Below are positions 22,201 through 31,625 of a DNA stretch of 64,000 nucleotides, in pieces. Numbering within the stretch: the stretch's first letter is position 1; each line of letters opens with the position of its first letter. The translations under genes and the position numbers were made by a program. Source of the stretch: Sabellastarte sp. h YS-2021 (lineage: Eukaryota; Annelida; Polychaeta; Sabellida; Sabellidae); NCBI GenBank assembly GCA_964017235.1, contig OZ024928.1, forward strand, positions 155,644,881 to 155,708,880, written 5' to 3'. Below the pieces are notes generated by a model. It did no database searches and had not been told where the DNA came from. It was given only the letters and a program-made list of their open reading frames with translations.

Positions 22201-23542
22201 TTATTATTGTTGGAAAGTCACTTCGACCTCCGATCACATGGTCTTTTAGTTATTGTAAAGTTCACAACTTCATGATTGTGAAGTGCATAATTCAACTTTG
22301 TTCATAAATTAACAATGAATGAGCTCTGAAGAGGATATTTATACTTTTATAATCTTTCAGCTTGTATCAACTGTACCTGCTTCAATTTGGCACTTACAAA
22401 ATTGGCATTTTCACTGTTTTTATGTAATGAATATTTCTTTTTTCTTCATTACTCTTAATTTGTCTCTGTAATCTCCTTTTTTCACAATCTGGTATTTTTT
22501 TTTTTGTGAGCATGTGTATTTTAATGGGATGATACTATCCAACTTTGGCTATAAGTTGTTAAAAATGAGTAATTCAACAAAGGCTCAGTGATGTTAATTC
22601 TGTAATATAGCTCTTAAATGTATTACTCAATACACAAAGAATGTGAAGCTATTTAAATTTTGCAATTTATATTAAAAAACATGTTTTGTTGTGATTTGTA
22701 CTGTGGTTTATTGTTTCTATAGTGATGGTAAAAATTCTATGTATATCATGGTTTAGAGGGATGTTATTCCTTTTCTTACATCACAGGATATTTCGACAGT
22801 TGTAATAATTACAAATTTTAAAATAAAACAAGACAGTTTCATCCTTTGTAGTTTGCAAGAGGTTATTAAGAACAGCCATCTTGTATACAAGGAATATATA
22901 CCTTGGTTCTCTTGTGAAAGTGTAGGACTGAGGCCTTTTCTTTGTTGGAGGAGCCTCAGGTGTCTAATGGTCATCAGTTCGCCCAATTTGGCAATTGGTC
23001 ACTTGTACTCGTGTATTTAAGTCTTACTCATGACATCATCTGGGAAGTACTGCTGGCTTTTCCCAATAGAACGCTTAATCTTCAGCAATGTAGCAGATTC
23101 TAAGTCACAACAAATGAGCAGATAACAATTTTCAATATCCAGGTCTGTGAAAAAGGTTGACACCACAGAGATGTAAGGAAATTAAACTGCTGTGGAGGAA
23201 ATGCCTTTTGAAATTATGGATGATAGACCAAGTTTTTAAAATCAAAGTAAAAATGTTTATCGACATTTTCCACCCTACCAATAATGTATTTTTCCCCCCC
23301 ACCTGTAATCTACATTTTGTGTACAATATTTGCAATGAAGTATTGTGAAAGTATATCCTCCACACATATATTTTCTCCTTCATATCTTGTGTACTTCACC
23401 TAGTGGCTTTTTTGCACTTTTCAGTGGCCAGGGAGACACAGTGGTGAGTATACTGATCGATCTGCACAGTTTCTACAACTATGAAAACAGAGAGGTAATT
23501 GTAGCTGACAGTGCCACGGTAGAGGAAGCGTCAGAAGTGTGA
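4165..23542 (+). CDS. PPP2R3C: PPP2R3C (PP2A B''-type regulatory subunit G5PR), spliced, 5' partial
   Basis: Coding exons: 4165-4219, 5642-5754, 8068-8425, 8992-9128, 11907-11982, 13958-14095, 14560-14687, then one of two alternative last exons, 18532-18667 or 23425-23542. Every junction has AG/GT and the phases agree. The joined product is about 375 residues and recognisable along its length as PPP2R3C, an EF-hand protein that targets protein phosphatase 2A (and in vertebrates interacts with PP5 and GANP; the plant relative is TON2/FASS). Roughly the first 75-80 residues of the family are absent, so the first exons must lie left of the window, beyond the DIRS-type element. A canonical EF-hand loop (DKDHNGMLSKDE) is in the 8992-9128 exon; degenerate EF-like loops are DVAGQGYL, DPLRTGKV and DVQGKGYL. 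Introns are packed with rolling-circle-like repeats. No frameshift or internal stop is seen. Confidence 0.93.
4561..5577 (+). mobile_element. Family-1 rolling-circle-like element, copy 1 (about 4 core repeats)
   Basis: Starts TACCCCACAGCCCT (the 5' hairpin is degenerate here), then GC-rich 'gggcgggcg', then tandem units of about 148 bp rich in TGACCT ('gttgatacttggtaggga' marks each unit). A 3' non-repeated tail ends with CAGGCTGTGGGGTA at 5542-5555, the inverted copy of the start, followed by a terminal hairpin GCATC-tct-GATac. No protein is encoded. It occupies most of the intron between the first two visible PPP2R3C exons. Confidence 0.8.
5642..5754 (+). CDS. PPP2R3C: PPP2R3C exon (NLWFLLDKYHTPPLVGEE...)
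   Basis: Acceptor 'ctttag' ends at 5641 and donor GT is at 5755. The 113 bases encode NLWFLLDKYHTPPLVGEE through SGAKC and two bases of a split codon. A family-1 repeat element ends only about 65 bases upstream of the acceptor. Confidence 0.95.
6730..7855 (+). mobile_element. Family-2 rolling-circle-like element with 150- and 166-bp core units
   Basis: 5' hairpin ATGTCCACCC-actgg-GGGGTGGACAT at 6730-6755. Two units of about 150 bp ('ttccagacattttaaggaat') are followed by about four units of about 166 bp marked by 'ccgtgcgagatagagcgatt'. The 3' end has TGGGGTGGACAT at 7819-7830, the inverted first arm, then the hairpin ACACAT-gata-ATGTGT at 7832-7847. Sequence is unrelated to family 1, but the plan is the same. 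It is in the intron before the large PPP2R3C exon. Confidence 0.75.
8068..8425 (+). CDS. PPP2R3C: PPP2R3C exon, central 119 codons
   Basis: The largest exon. Acceptor 'ttttag' ends at 8067 and donor GTAAAA begins at 8426. It encodes FFTARVFAKLLQ, MQFFNYVMRKVWLHQ, LYDVAGQGYLKESDLENYI, the Phe-rich VRKFFFFLDPLRTGKVKI and ends CSFLDDLLE in phase 0. Two degenerate EF-hand-like loops are visible. It is the most conserved part of the protein. Confidence 0.97.
8992..9128 (+). CDS. PPP2R3C: PPP2R3C exon with canonical EF-hand
   Basis: Acceptor 'atatag' ends at 8991 and donor GTAATG is at 9129. It encodes LRDEELPKDLQESNWFSAPS, LRVYGQYLNLDKDHNGMLS and KDELS plus two bases. D-x-D-x-N-G-x-L-S-x-x-E matches a calcium-binding EF-hand loop. 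Confidence 0.96.
10075..10262. mobile_element. Short inverted-repeat MITE (about 187 bp)
   Basis: TCTAACATGACA at 10075-10086 is repeated inverted as TGTCATGTTAGA at 10250-10261. The interior is non-coding and includes 'gattctgattggttgtgagc'. No target duplication could be decided. Confidence 0.5.
10414..11648 (+). mobile_element. Family-3 rolling-circle-like (Helitron-like) element, copy A
   Basis: AATTGTATCCACCGG opens a hairpin TCCACCGG-aagcat-CCGGTGGA (10421-10442). Unique sequence runs to about 10790, then about six 148-bp units marked 'ttattattggtcctagaggt' and 'ccttcaaggtcaaa'. At the 3' end ACGGTGGATACAATT (inverted start) is followed by a perfect 7-bp-stem hairpin GCATCGG-ttct-CCGATGC (11620-11637) and, seven bases on, CTAG at 11645-11648 followed by T. 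A hairpin followed by CTAG is the classic Helitron 3' end. Confidence 0.8.
11907..11982 (+). CDS. PPP2R3C: PPP2R3C exon (YGTGTLTSVFLDRVFQECL...)
   Basis: Acceptor 'ctttag' ends at 11906 and donor GTGAGT is at 11983. It contributes 25 codons after the split Arg and ends YDGEM in phase 0. The intron before it contains a family-3 element. Confidence 0.95.
12313..13916 (+). mobile_element. Family-1 rolling-circle-like element, copy 2 (about 7 core repeats)
   Basis: 5' hairpin ACCCCACAGCCC-ttaat-GGCTGTTGGGGT at 12314-12341, a GGGC microsatellite, then about seven 148-bp units. The 3' tail starts 'cacctttgggtctgtctttt' near 13437 and ends with AAGGCTGTGGGGTA (13891-13904) and the hairpin ATCTCTGAT. 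The tail is nearly identical to that of copy 3. Core copy number is the main difference between copies. Confidence 0.85.
13958..14095 (+). CDS. PPP2R3C: PPP2R3C exon (DYKTYLDFVLALENRKEPQA...)
   Basis: 46 codons exactly. Acceptor 'ttctag' ends at 13957 and donor GTCAGT starts at 14096. It encodes DYKTYLDFVLALENRKEPQ and LLDVQGKGYLNIFDLNFFFR, with a degenerate EF-hand-like loop. A family-1 repeat ends about 41 bases upstream. Confidence 0.96.
14560..14687 (+). CDS. PPP2R3C: PPP2R3C exon (AIQEQMKMHGQEPVSFDDVK...)
   Basis: Acceptor 'aactag' ends at 14559 and donor GTAAGT is at 14688. It ends with two bases (TG) of a codon that either alternative last exon can complete to Cys (TGC or TGT), so both joins are in frame. 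Confidence 0.95.
14688..15947 (+). other. PPP2R3C: PPP2R3C intron, no recognised element
   Basis: AT-rich intron sequence with short open frames only on the minus strand (14972-15250, 15554-15787) that show no family signature. I see nothing functional. Confidence 0.5.
15959..16189 (+). mobile_element. Family-5 short element with 11-bp target duplication, copy 1
   Basis: 231 bp, beginning GCCTTGCTGAAGGC and ending GCCTTAAGCAAGGCAA; both ends fold as hairpins and together give the terminal repeat GCCTTGCT/AGCAAGGC. It is flanked by GCATTTTAATA at 15948-15958 and 16190-16200. Non-coding, in the PPP2R3C intron before last exon A. Confidence 0.8.
16201..18531 (+). other. PPP2R3C: PPP2R3C intron before last exon A
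   Basis: AT-rich, with a repeated 'agctctttaagtatcaaaag' segment (17970 and 18440 areas) and a local GC-richer patch near 17340-17860 with recurring 'tatcccact'. A 116-codon frame at 16785-17135 has hydrophobic stretches but no recognisable relative. No confirmed feature. Confidence 0.45.
18532..18667 (+). CDS. PPP2R3C: PPP2R3C alternative last exon A
   Basis: Acceptor 'ctaccag' ends at 18531. The frame set by the upstream exon gives CNQGHIVFSILIDLHDFWTY, ENRE and a tail ending ESATKI, then TAA at 18665-18667. A canonical AATAAA lies at 18756-18761, 89 bases after the stop, so this could be a complete short 3' end. It is homologous to exon B: 16 of 23 aligned core residues (QG...YENRE) are identical. 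No lesion is visible. Confidence 0.85.
18668..20456 (+). other. PPP2R3C: 3'UTR of exon-A isoform and following intron sequence
   Basis: 18756-18761 is AATAAA, the likely polyadenylation signal for transcripts ending with exon A. The rest is AT-rich non-coding sequence without a recognisable repeat. Confidence 0.5.
18756..18761 (+). promoter_or_regulatory. PPP2R3C: AATAAA polyadenylation signal, exon-A isoform
   Basis: A canonical hexamer 89 bases downstream of the exon A stop, followed by AC-rich and then TG-containing sequence. Confidence 0.5.
20457..21905 (+). mobile_element. Family-3 rolling-circle-like element, copy B (5' deleted, expanded core)
   Basis: AATTGTATCCACC at 20457-20469 joins directly to core units; the 5' hairpin and unique region are missing. 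About nine 148-bp units follow. A block near 20760-21090 recurs almost identically 749 bases later (21509-21839). The 3' end keeps GTGGATACAAATTTGC and the hairpin GCATTGG-ttct-CCGATGC near 21878-21895. It lies between the two alternative last exons of PPP2R3C. Confidence 0.8.
21906..23424 (+). other. Sequence between family-3 copy B and last exon B
   Basis: AT-rich, no recognisable repeat or coding exon. The last 30 bases before 23425 form a pyrimidine-rich tract typical of an acceptor. Confidence 0.5.
23425..23542 (+). CDS. PPP2R3C: PPP2R3C alternative last exon B
   Basis: Acceptor 'ttttcag' ends at 23424. The frame gives CGQGDTVVSILIDLHSFYNY, ENRE, VIVADSATVEEASEV and TGA at 23540-23542. 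The GDTV start matches the usual family C-terminus better than exon A, while exon A keeps the FWTYENRE form. AATAAA lies near 23953-23958. Same phase as exon A, so the two are candidate mutually exclusive terminal exons. Confidence 0.88.
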
Positions 23543-26519
23543 TACTTGGAATGAAGCTAATTCTCAGGTTAAATGAACTGATTGGTCCTCTAGTCTAAGT
23601 ACTGCCAATGTGAATCTCTGTACCGACAACTGAGTTTAAGGATTGCAATGTCAGCTGCTGTTTTATCGTAGGCTAGCCTGAAAGTCCAAAAGTTAGCATA
23701 GATAAAGGAGTGTGAGAGTCACCGCCACAGCATGTGAAATTCTTACTTTGTGCAACCCTTGTGAATTTAGATGAGATTCGTGGTCATGTAACATTTTCTA
23801 GTGTATTGTACATCTATGGTCACATGATTCAAATGGTATTATTACATTGCAGTCTTGAAAAAATATTGGTTCTGTTGTAACACTGAAATTTTGGATGAGC
23901 TCCTTGGGGCTTTTCAACTGTGGTGATTGTCAACAAAAATATGTAATGTTTAAATAAATTTAAAAAAAATTATCACAAACAGTTTTCAGTGTCACAAAAT
24001 TCAAACAAAAATTGGTTGTATATTTTGAGGCAAGTTTGGTTAAATTTAACATTTTAACTAGAAAGAGCTTTAGTATTTTTTTTTTCTGAAAGATACAGTG
24101 TATATCATGTACTTAAAGACACATTTATGAGTGTAACATCTCAAACTGTAATGAAGCATTATAGTTATATCCCCAGACGAAAGTCGGGGATATATTGGAT
24201 TCAGGTCCGTCGCGCCGCCGCCGCCGCCGCCGCCGCCGCCGTAGAAATTTCCTTGTGGACGCGATAACTCAAAAACAAATTAATATTTTTTTTTCAAACT
24301 TGGTACACATGTTAAGGGTGCCCAAAGGAAGATCCCTATTTTAAGGTGACCTTAAACTCCCAGTAAAAAAGAACTTATGGCCACCTTAAGGTCAGAAATT
24401 GGACTTTTGGCCACTTAGAGCCCTGTAGGTCACAAACTATGATGCTCAGCTGGCTGAAATTTTACCTGACAACACATTAATATGTTCTTAGTACATGTGC
24501 CGAAAATCACGACTTTAAGTTGAGGAGAAAATTGTCCTTGAGGCCCATAAATACCCCCACTTAGGGATTTTTTGCTATACTTTTCACATATTTTGCCCTA
24601 TAATTTGGAAGTGGTAATTCTGATGAGTCTCAAACTGTGCTAGGTATAACTTTGATATGTAATCCTTGTCTGTAGAAAATTTTAGGGCTGTAGGTTTACC
24701 CAAAGGGGTCGACTTAAGGTCTCAAAAGTGCCCACAGAGACCCAATTTATGCACTTTTTGCCACTTTCAAGCACTGTAGCTTTCAAACTATGTCTCTCAT
24801 CTAAGTTAAATATCATCTGGGAATATATCTATGTGTTTTCTTATATGTGCCCCAACATTTAGGCCTTTAATGGACAGTTAACCTGTGTATCAGGACCATA
24901 AACACCCACCCGAGTGACCCTTATAAGACATTTTTCACATCTTTTTCCCTGTAACTTGGAAATGGTAAGTCTGAGAAGTTTCAAACTGTATTAGATATAT
25001 ATTCTGTGTGTAATCTTAGTATGTAACAGATTTTAAGTCTGAAGCTTTAATTTTGAAGGTCAAATTGAGGTCTCTAAAAGGCTCCCAAAGACCCAATATT
25101 TGGACTTTTTGCTACTTTTAAGCCCTGTGACTGTCAAACTATGTGACTGATAGAGCTCAAATCCTATCTGGGAAGATATTAGTATGTTATTTATATATGT
25201 GCCAAAAATTAAGGCTTTAAGAAGACATTTAACCTGTGTATGAGGACCATAAATCCCCACCCGAGTGACCATTTTTAGACATTTTTCACATATTTTGCCC
25301 TGTAACTTGGAAATGGTAAGTCTAAGAAGTTTCAAACTGTATTAGATGCATATTCTATGTGTAATCTTAGTATGTGACAAATTTTAAGTCTGAAGCTTTA
25401 ATTTGAAGGCCACATTTAGGTCTCTAGAAGGCCCCATAAAGACCCAGTATTTGGACTTTTTGCCAATTTTAAGGCCTGTGACTGTTAAACTATGTGACTG
25501 ATAGAGCTGAAATCTCATCTGGGAATACATTATTATGTTCTTTTTACATGTGCCAAAAATCAAGGCTTCAAGTAGACATTTAACCTGTGTATGAGGACCT
25601 TAAACACCCACCTGAGTGACCCTTTTAAGACATTTTTCACATATTTTGCTCTGTAACTTGGAAATGGTAAGTCTGAGAAGTTTCAAACTTTATTAGATAC
25701 ATATTCAATGTGTAATCTTAGTATGTAACAAATTTTAAGTCTGAAGCTTTAATTTGAAAGCCACATCGAGATCTCTAAAAGGCCCACAGAGACCCAATAT
25801 TTGGACTTTTTGCCACCTTTAAGCCCTGTGACTGTTAAACTATGTGATTGATGGAGCTGAAATCCCATCTGGGAATGCATTATTATGTCCTTTTTACATA
25901 TGGCGAAAATCAAGGTTTTTAGTAGACATTTAACCTGTGTATGAGGGCCATAGACACTCGCCCAAGTGCCTTTTTGGACATTTTTTCCGTATTTTGCCCT
26001 GTTATTTGGAAATGCTTAGTGTGACAAGTCTTAAACTGTATTATATATAATTTTTGTTTGTTATGTATGTCCCCCAAAAAGTTTCAGATCTGTAGTTTAA
26101 TTGCTAAGGTCTCTTTAACAATTGTAAAATGCCCACAGAAACCCAATTTATGGACATTATGCCACTTTAAAGCCCAGTAACTGTCAAACTATGTGGGTTA
26201 TAGAGCTGAAATCTTTGAATTTTTAAAAGGAAATGCCTGTCTATTTAAATTTTGAATATTAATAATGTTATGGCTATCTTAGTCTTTTAAGAACTTATTT
26301 TTGTGTGTTATACCTCTGCTTGCTGAGTTTTTAACTTTTTAAAATGAAACTGGTTAAACGCCGGTTAAACATATTCAAGTAGACAAAATGGACACTTTAA
26401 GTGAGCTTTAAGTCCCAATATTAATGAAATTATATCCGTATGTAGTAAAACTAGGGGATTTTTAACCCTCAACTAGCCCAGTTTTATTCAACTTGCCTCA
26501 GTTAATTTTGACACAGCTC

Positions 26520-27065
26520 CTACAGTTATGAACTCATTTCAGTTGATAATCACATACTTAAAATTCTCAATTCTTTTTGTATTTGAGTACCCCTTTTATA
26601 TAGATTGTTTGTTTACCATTTATGCTGTAGCACTCCATCTCTTTGAGAGAACATGTAAACTGTGTAAAAAAGATGTAGAAGATGAGATACATTTTGTTTG
26701 TGTTTGTCCAGCTTTAGAGCTGATTCGTATGAAATATTTCAAAATTTTAAATATTGATAAATCTGAATTATTAATAGATCAATTATCAAGGGTATTAACT
26801 CATATGAATGTCAATATGGTTATTAATTTTATTTTTGATTTGTGGCAAGAAAGAAAAAGTAAATTATATTGTTAATTTTTATGTATTGAATTGCTGTCTT
26901 TATTTACTGTATCTTACCTCAAAATATGTTTGCTCTGTTTGTTATTAACTCTCTATTTAAAGTGACTTATAAGCCCATATAGGGCTGGGTATTACTTCAA
27001 TAGTTTTTGTATAATCCTTGTCAACATAATACATGTCACTATAATAAACTAATAAACTAAACTAA
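26520..27065 (+). pseudogene. LINE 3' end A: zinc-knuckle C-terminus and 3'UTR
   Basis: A 115-codon frame (26528-26875) contains CKLCKKDVEDEIHFVCVCP, a C-x2-C...H...C motif as at the C-terminus of non-LTR retrotransposon ORF2. It is followed by a 3'UTR with a hairpin AGCCCatataGGGCT ('aagcccatatagggctgggt') and a tail of 'aataaact' repeats. It is 5'-truncated and inserted inside the family-4 element. The fragment at 48975-49537 has the same motif and 3'UTR hairpin, so both belong to one LINE family. Confidence 0.7.
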
Positions 27066-27429
27066 GTCCCAACCCACATCCCCCACCCGGATTCCCCCCA
27101 CCCACCTCTGGGACCTCCAGCTATATTGAGTGACACTAAATAAACAAAGGTATTTAATGATATCAGATGAGAAACAAAGACCTCAATGGGGTTGCAGATC
27201 TTGTGTAATAGTGAGAGAGGTGTGGAGAAGGGGAGAGGGGTGGGGGTGGGAGGTGGTGGGCTTCATTACATATAACACAAAGGGGAGTCAGAACTGAGAT
27301 TGTGTCACATATTTAGGTTGCATATATATGGACCACATATATAGGTATAGAGGAAATGAATAACTGAAAACAATTTGCAAATTCTAAAAATAATATAATA
27401 AAATAATAATATAAATAATTTTTTTTTAA

Positions 27430-27700
27430 ATAATATTTTATTTGTGAACAAATATAGAAACAGATATGCGCTTTTAGGATTATGAATTTTAGAATGGACA
27501 TTGAATCATCAATCATTTAAATACTTTGAAGGAAGATTGAAAAGTATGATGAGTTGAGTTAAAAATAATATTTTATTTGTCAACAAATATAGAAACAGAT
27601 ATGCTCTTTTGGGATTATTATTTTAGAATGGACATTCAATCATCAATCATTTAAATACTTTGAAAATAGGTTTAGAGTTATCATTGCAGGAAGATTGAAA
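27430..27700 (+). repeat. About 135-bp tandem duplication inside family-4 tail
   Basis: 'ttttatttgtgaacaaatat...gaatcatcaatcatttaaatact' at about 27430-27525 recurs with few changes at about 27560-27660. Confidence 0.7.
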
Positions 27701-27968
27701 ATATAATTTGAGTTATGTATTCGGCGTCTGGGGATACACCATCTTCCTTGGAAGATATAAACAGAGTAGATTGATGTGCTGAAGTTCATATAATAATGGG
27801 TAATTATGTTTTTAAAAATTCCCGATCAAAACCTGTGGCGTGAGTGATGACCTGTCTGGGGATATGTTGGCGCCGAGTTGGCCCAATCTAGTTTTTATAA
27901 GCCACCACATGTTTCTGTGTTTCACACTTTTGGTAGTATGGTAAGAGTTGCCAGCATTTTGACATTTT

Positions 27969-30179
27969 TACCCCACAGCCCTTAAGGGCTGTCGGGGTAT
28001 TGTTTTCACCCATGGTGTCCGGATGGGCGGGCGGGCGGGCGGCGGGAAATAGTTTGTCCGGGCTGTATCTCAGAAACTGTAAGGTGTAGGAAGTTGATAC
28101 TTGGTAGGGACATTGGTTAGGGGGTGTAGGTGTGCAACGTCATGGTCTGACCTTGATTTGACCTTTGACCTTGCCATAGTGACCTTGAGTTTGAAAATCT
28201 TGTCCGGGCTATATCTCGGAAACCGTAAAGTGTAGGAAGTTGATACTTGGTAGGGACATTGGTTAGGGGTGTAGTTGTGCAACGTCATGGTGTGACCTTG
28301 ATTTGACCTTTGACCTTGCCGTAGTCACCTTGACCTATAAAATCTTGTCCGGGCTATATCTCGGAAACCGTAAGGTGTAGGAAGTTGATACTTGGTAGGG
28401 ACATTGGTTAGGGGGTGTAGGTGTGCAACGTCATGGTCTGACCTTGATTTGACCTTTGACCTTGCTGTAGTGACCTTGACCTATAAAATCTTGTCCAGGC
28501 TATATCTCGGAAACTGTAATGTGTAGGAAGTTGATATTTGGCAGGGACATTGGTTAGGGGGTGTAGGTGTGCAACGTCATGGTGTGACCTTGATTTGACT
28601 TTTGACCTTGCCGTAGTGACCTTGACCTATAAAATCTTGTCCGGGCTATATCTCAGAAACCGTAAGGTGTAGGAAGTTGATACTTGGTAGGGATATTGGT
28701 TAGGGGGTGTAGGTCTGCAACGTCTTGGTCTGACCTTGATTTGACCTTTGACCTTGCCGTAGTGACCTTGACCTATAAAATCTTGTCCGGGCTATATCTC
28801 GGAAACCGTAAGGTTGAGGAAGTTGATACTTGGTAGGGACATTGGTTAGGGGGTGTAGGTGTGCAACGTCATGGTCTGACCTAGATTTGACCTTTGACCT
28901 TGCTGTAGTGACCTTGACCTATAAAATCTTGTCCAGGCTATATGTCGGAAACTGTAATGTGTAGGAAGTTGATATTTGGCAGGGACATTGGTTAGGGGGT
29001 GTAGGTGTGCAACGTCATGGTGTGACCTTGATTTGACCTTGCCGTAGTAACCTTGACCTATAAAATCTTGTCCGGGCTATATCTCGGAAACCGTAAGGTG
29101 CAGGAAGTTGATACTTGGTAGGGACATTGGTTAGGGGGTGTAGGTCTGCAACGTCATGGTCTGACCTTGATTTGACCTTTGACCTTGCCGTAGTGACCTT
29201 GACCTATAAAATCTTGTCCGGGCTATGTCTCGGAAACCGTAAGGTGCATGAAGTTGATACTTGGTAGGGACATTGGTTAGAATGTGTAGGTGTGCAACGT
29301 CATGGTCTGACCAGGATTTGACCTTTGACCTTGCCGTAGTGACCTTGAGTTCAAAAATCTTGTCCGGGCTATATCTCGGAAACCGTAAGGTGTAGGAAGT
29401 TGATACTTGGTAGGGACATTGGTTAGGGGATGTAGTTGTGCAACGTCATGATCTGACCTTGATTTGACCTTTGACCTTGGCGTAGTTACCTTAACCTATA
29501 AAATCTTGTCCGGGCTATATCTTGGAAACCGTAAGGTTGAGGAAGTTGATACTTGCTAGGGACATTGATTAGGGGCTATAGGTGTGTATTATCTTGGTGT
29601 CACCTTAATTTGACCTTTGACCTTGTCGTAGTGACCTTGACCTATAAAATCTTGTTGCACCTTTGGGTCTCTCTTTTGATGCAGATTAAGCACTATTAAA
29701 GTCATATTAGAATTTATTAATTATAAATTAATTTATTTTTATTTTATAAATTAATTTATTTTACTTTCATAACTTCCCATTGTAAAAGATCGAATTTCAT
29801 CAAGTGAGCCACAGATTTTGCTCCAACACCACACATAAGCATTCATTAAATGTATTACCACTTCTGTATGCATGGTAATATTCAAACCATCTAAACCATA
29901 ATTCGGGCCTTGCAGATGTAGATAAAGAGGGTTGAATTTTGGTTTGCTGATTAATGCTGTCATCTTGTTATTGAATTATCTTGTTTTAATACTTCATCTT
30001 TATATGCATGATCTTTCTTTTAAACATTACTTCTCCATTTAAACATTGTTTGGACCTTTATATAACTGGCAGTGCTCTGAAAGTATTCTGAAGTTTGTAC
30101 TGATACAGTACTTCTGTATCTCGTGGTGTTGAAAATATTTCCCTAGGCTGTGGGGTACGGGCATCTCTGATGCTATTTT
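27969..30179 (+). mobile_element. Family-1 rolling-circle-like element, copy 3 (about 11 core repeats)
   Basis: Best-preserved 5' hairpin: ACCCCACAGCCCTT / AAGGGCTGTCGGGGT at 27970-27998. It is followed by GGGC repeats, roughly eleven 148-bp units with 'gaccttgatttgacctttga' in each, and the same 3' tail ending TAGGCTGTGGGGTA and GCATC-tct-GATGC at 30161-30173. It lies between PPP2R3C and the cyclophilin gene. Confidence 0.85.
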
Positions 30180-31620
30180 TTAGAATTGACACTGCTAATG
30201 TTAAACTAAAATGTTTTCAGAAACACCAATACTGGAGATATTCTTAGTGGGATGAAATCAGCTTATTGCTGTTCAGTATGGGGTTATGTAGAGGTCATCA
30301 TCATCATACAAATCTGACTAGTTTTTTCCTTGTCATAAGGCAATCTCACCTACTTATCCTCGTTTAATTTACTTACAAATTTGATTTTACAATATCTCTA
30401 TTAATAACATTGTTTTCATTTCACGGAACATTGTGATATACTTATGACTTCAGAATGTACATTTCGAGCCATTTTGAATATGGAATGAACCAGTGGTAAA
30501 GAAAATTAGTAAAAAACTCATTCTGAGATATGTACAAAAATTTAATTAAGTTTTGGCATAATTCTCCAAATAATGCTTTAAGTGTATAAATACTCTGTGG
30601 TGTAATCTTTGCAAAAACCCTAAAATAATTTTAAATTTGTGACTTTTAAATTGCAATTACATTTATCTTGATTTCAGGTACCTCTTAATTTTAAAATTAT
30701 ATATTAATTGATGGTGATTTCTCCAGGTTTGTGTCTGTATATCTAGTTAGTTGAGAAATTGATTTGCCAAATAAGCCAAAATGTGAAAAAGCAAGGTGGA
30801 GAACTTGAGTATATTGTATTGTAAAACTAGAATATGTCACATTATAAGTATTTCCTTTCATGTTAAACTTAATTTTTGCCCTCAGTTTCACGGTATCTTT
30901 ACAACCTTGTTTTTATTAGGAATTTTCTTCTTTTCTCTATGGATAATTTGCCAAACATAAAGGTTGTAAAATTTCAAGTCAAAGTTTCTCTGTTCCTTTG
31001 AAATGACAGTTTTAAACTTGTTTCTCTGCGGTTTTTGTATGAAATGGATAAAAAATGTTTTGTCTGCACATATAATCGTATTCATTTATCATTTAAAAGC
31101 AGTTTGTGATAAAGTTTCACAGGTATTGTAGTGTACTGTGAATGTGTAAATAAATGTGTAAATACATTGCTTGTGCTTATTTTGCAATTTGGGTAGGTGA
31201 TTTCTATTTATCCATATAGCGTTGTATACTGTCCTTTTTGTATCATATTTGAGTTCTTATTATGCATAAAATTCACTAGTATGTAGTAGTGATAATTTTT
31301 TGTACCTTCTGATCATCTCATGGAAGTAAATTCAGTTCAATTTGTAAGGGAAGAAAATGCAGGTAACTGATGAACTTGTCAACTACTTTCTTACCTTGGG
31401 TGTATAAACTCTGGTCATGTATTGAATACACAGCCAAACTGGTAGTGCAATAATTTGGACAATACTTGGGCCAATACTGCATAAATTTTTGGGGAATGGA
31501 TTCTGCTAACAAAACCAATGTAAAATGCACAACTATGAAAGATATGCTTACTGTACAAATTATAATATCCTCACATATACCGGTGTAAGCCCCCAGATTA
31601 TACCCCACTTCATTTTATAC
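30180..31620. other. Intergenic, no recognised feature
   Basis: AT-rich sequence between the convergent genes. Small open frames lack any family signature. Nothing supported. Confidence 0.5.
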
Positions 31621-31625
31621 CCAGG

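Larger units (their letters stand above)
24167..27891 (+). mobile_element. Family-4 rolling-circle-like (Helitron-like) element, about 350-bp core units
   Basis: 5' hairpin ATATCCCCAGAC-gaaa-GTCGGGGATAT at 24167-24193 is followed by a (GCC)n run at 24213-24241. About five units of roughly 350 bp follow, marked by 'cccgagtgacc' and 'cctgtaacttggaaatggta'. The 3' end has GTCTGGGGATAT at 27854-27865, a hairpin TTGGCGCC / GGCCCAA and CTAG at 27888-27891. A second copy of the 3' motif (GTCTGGGGATA) lies near 27726. A LINE 3' end at 26520-27065 and a 135-bp tandem duplication at 27430-27700 interrupt it. Confidence 0.75.
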
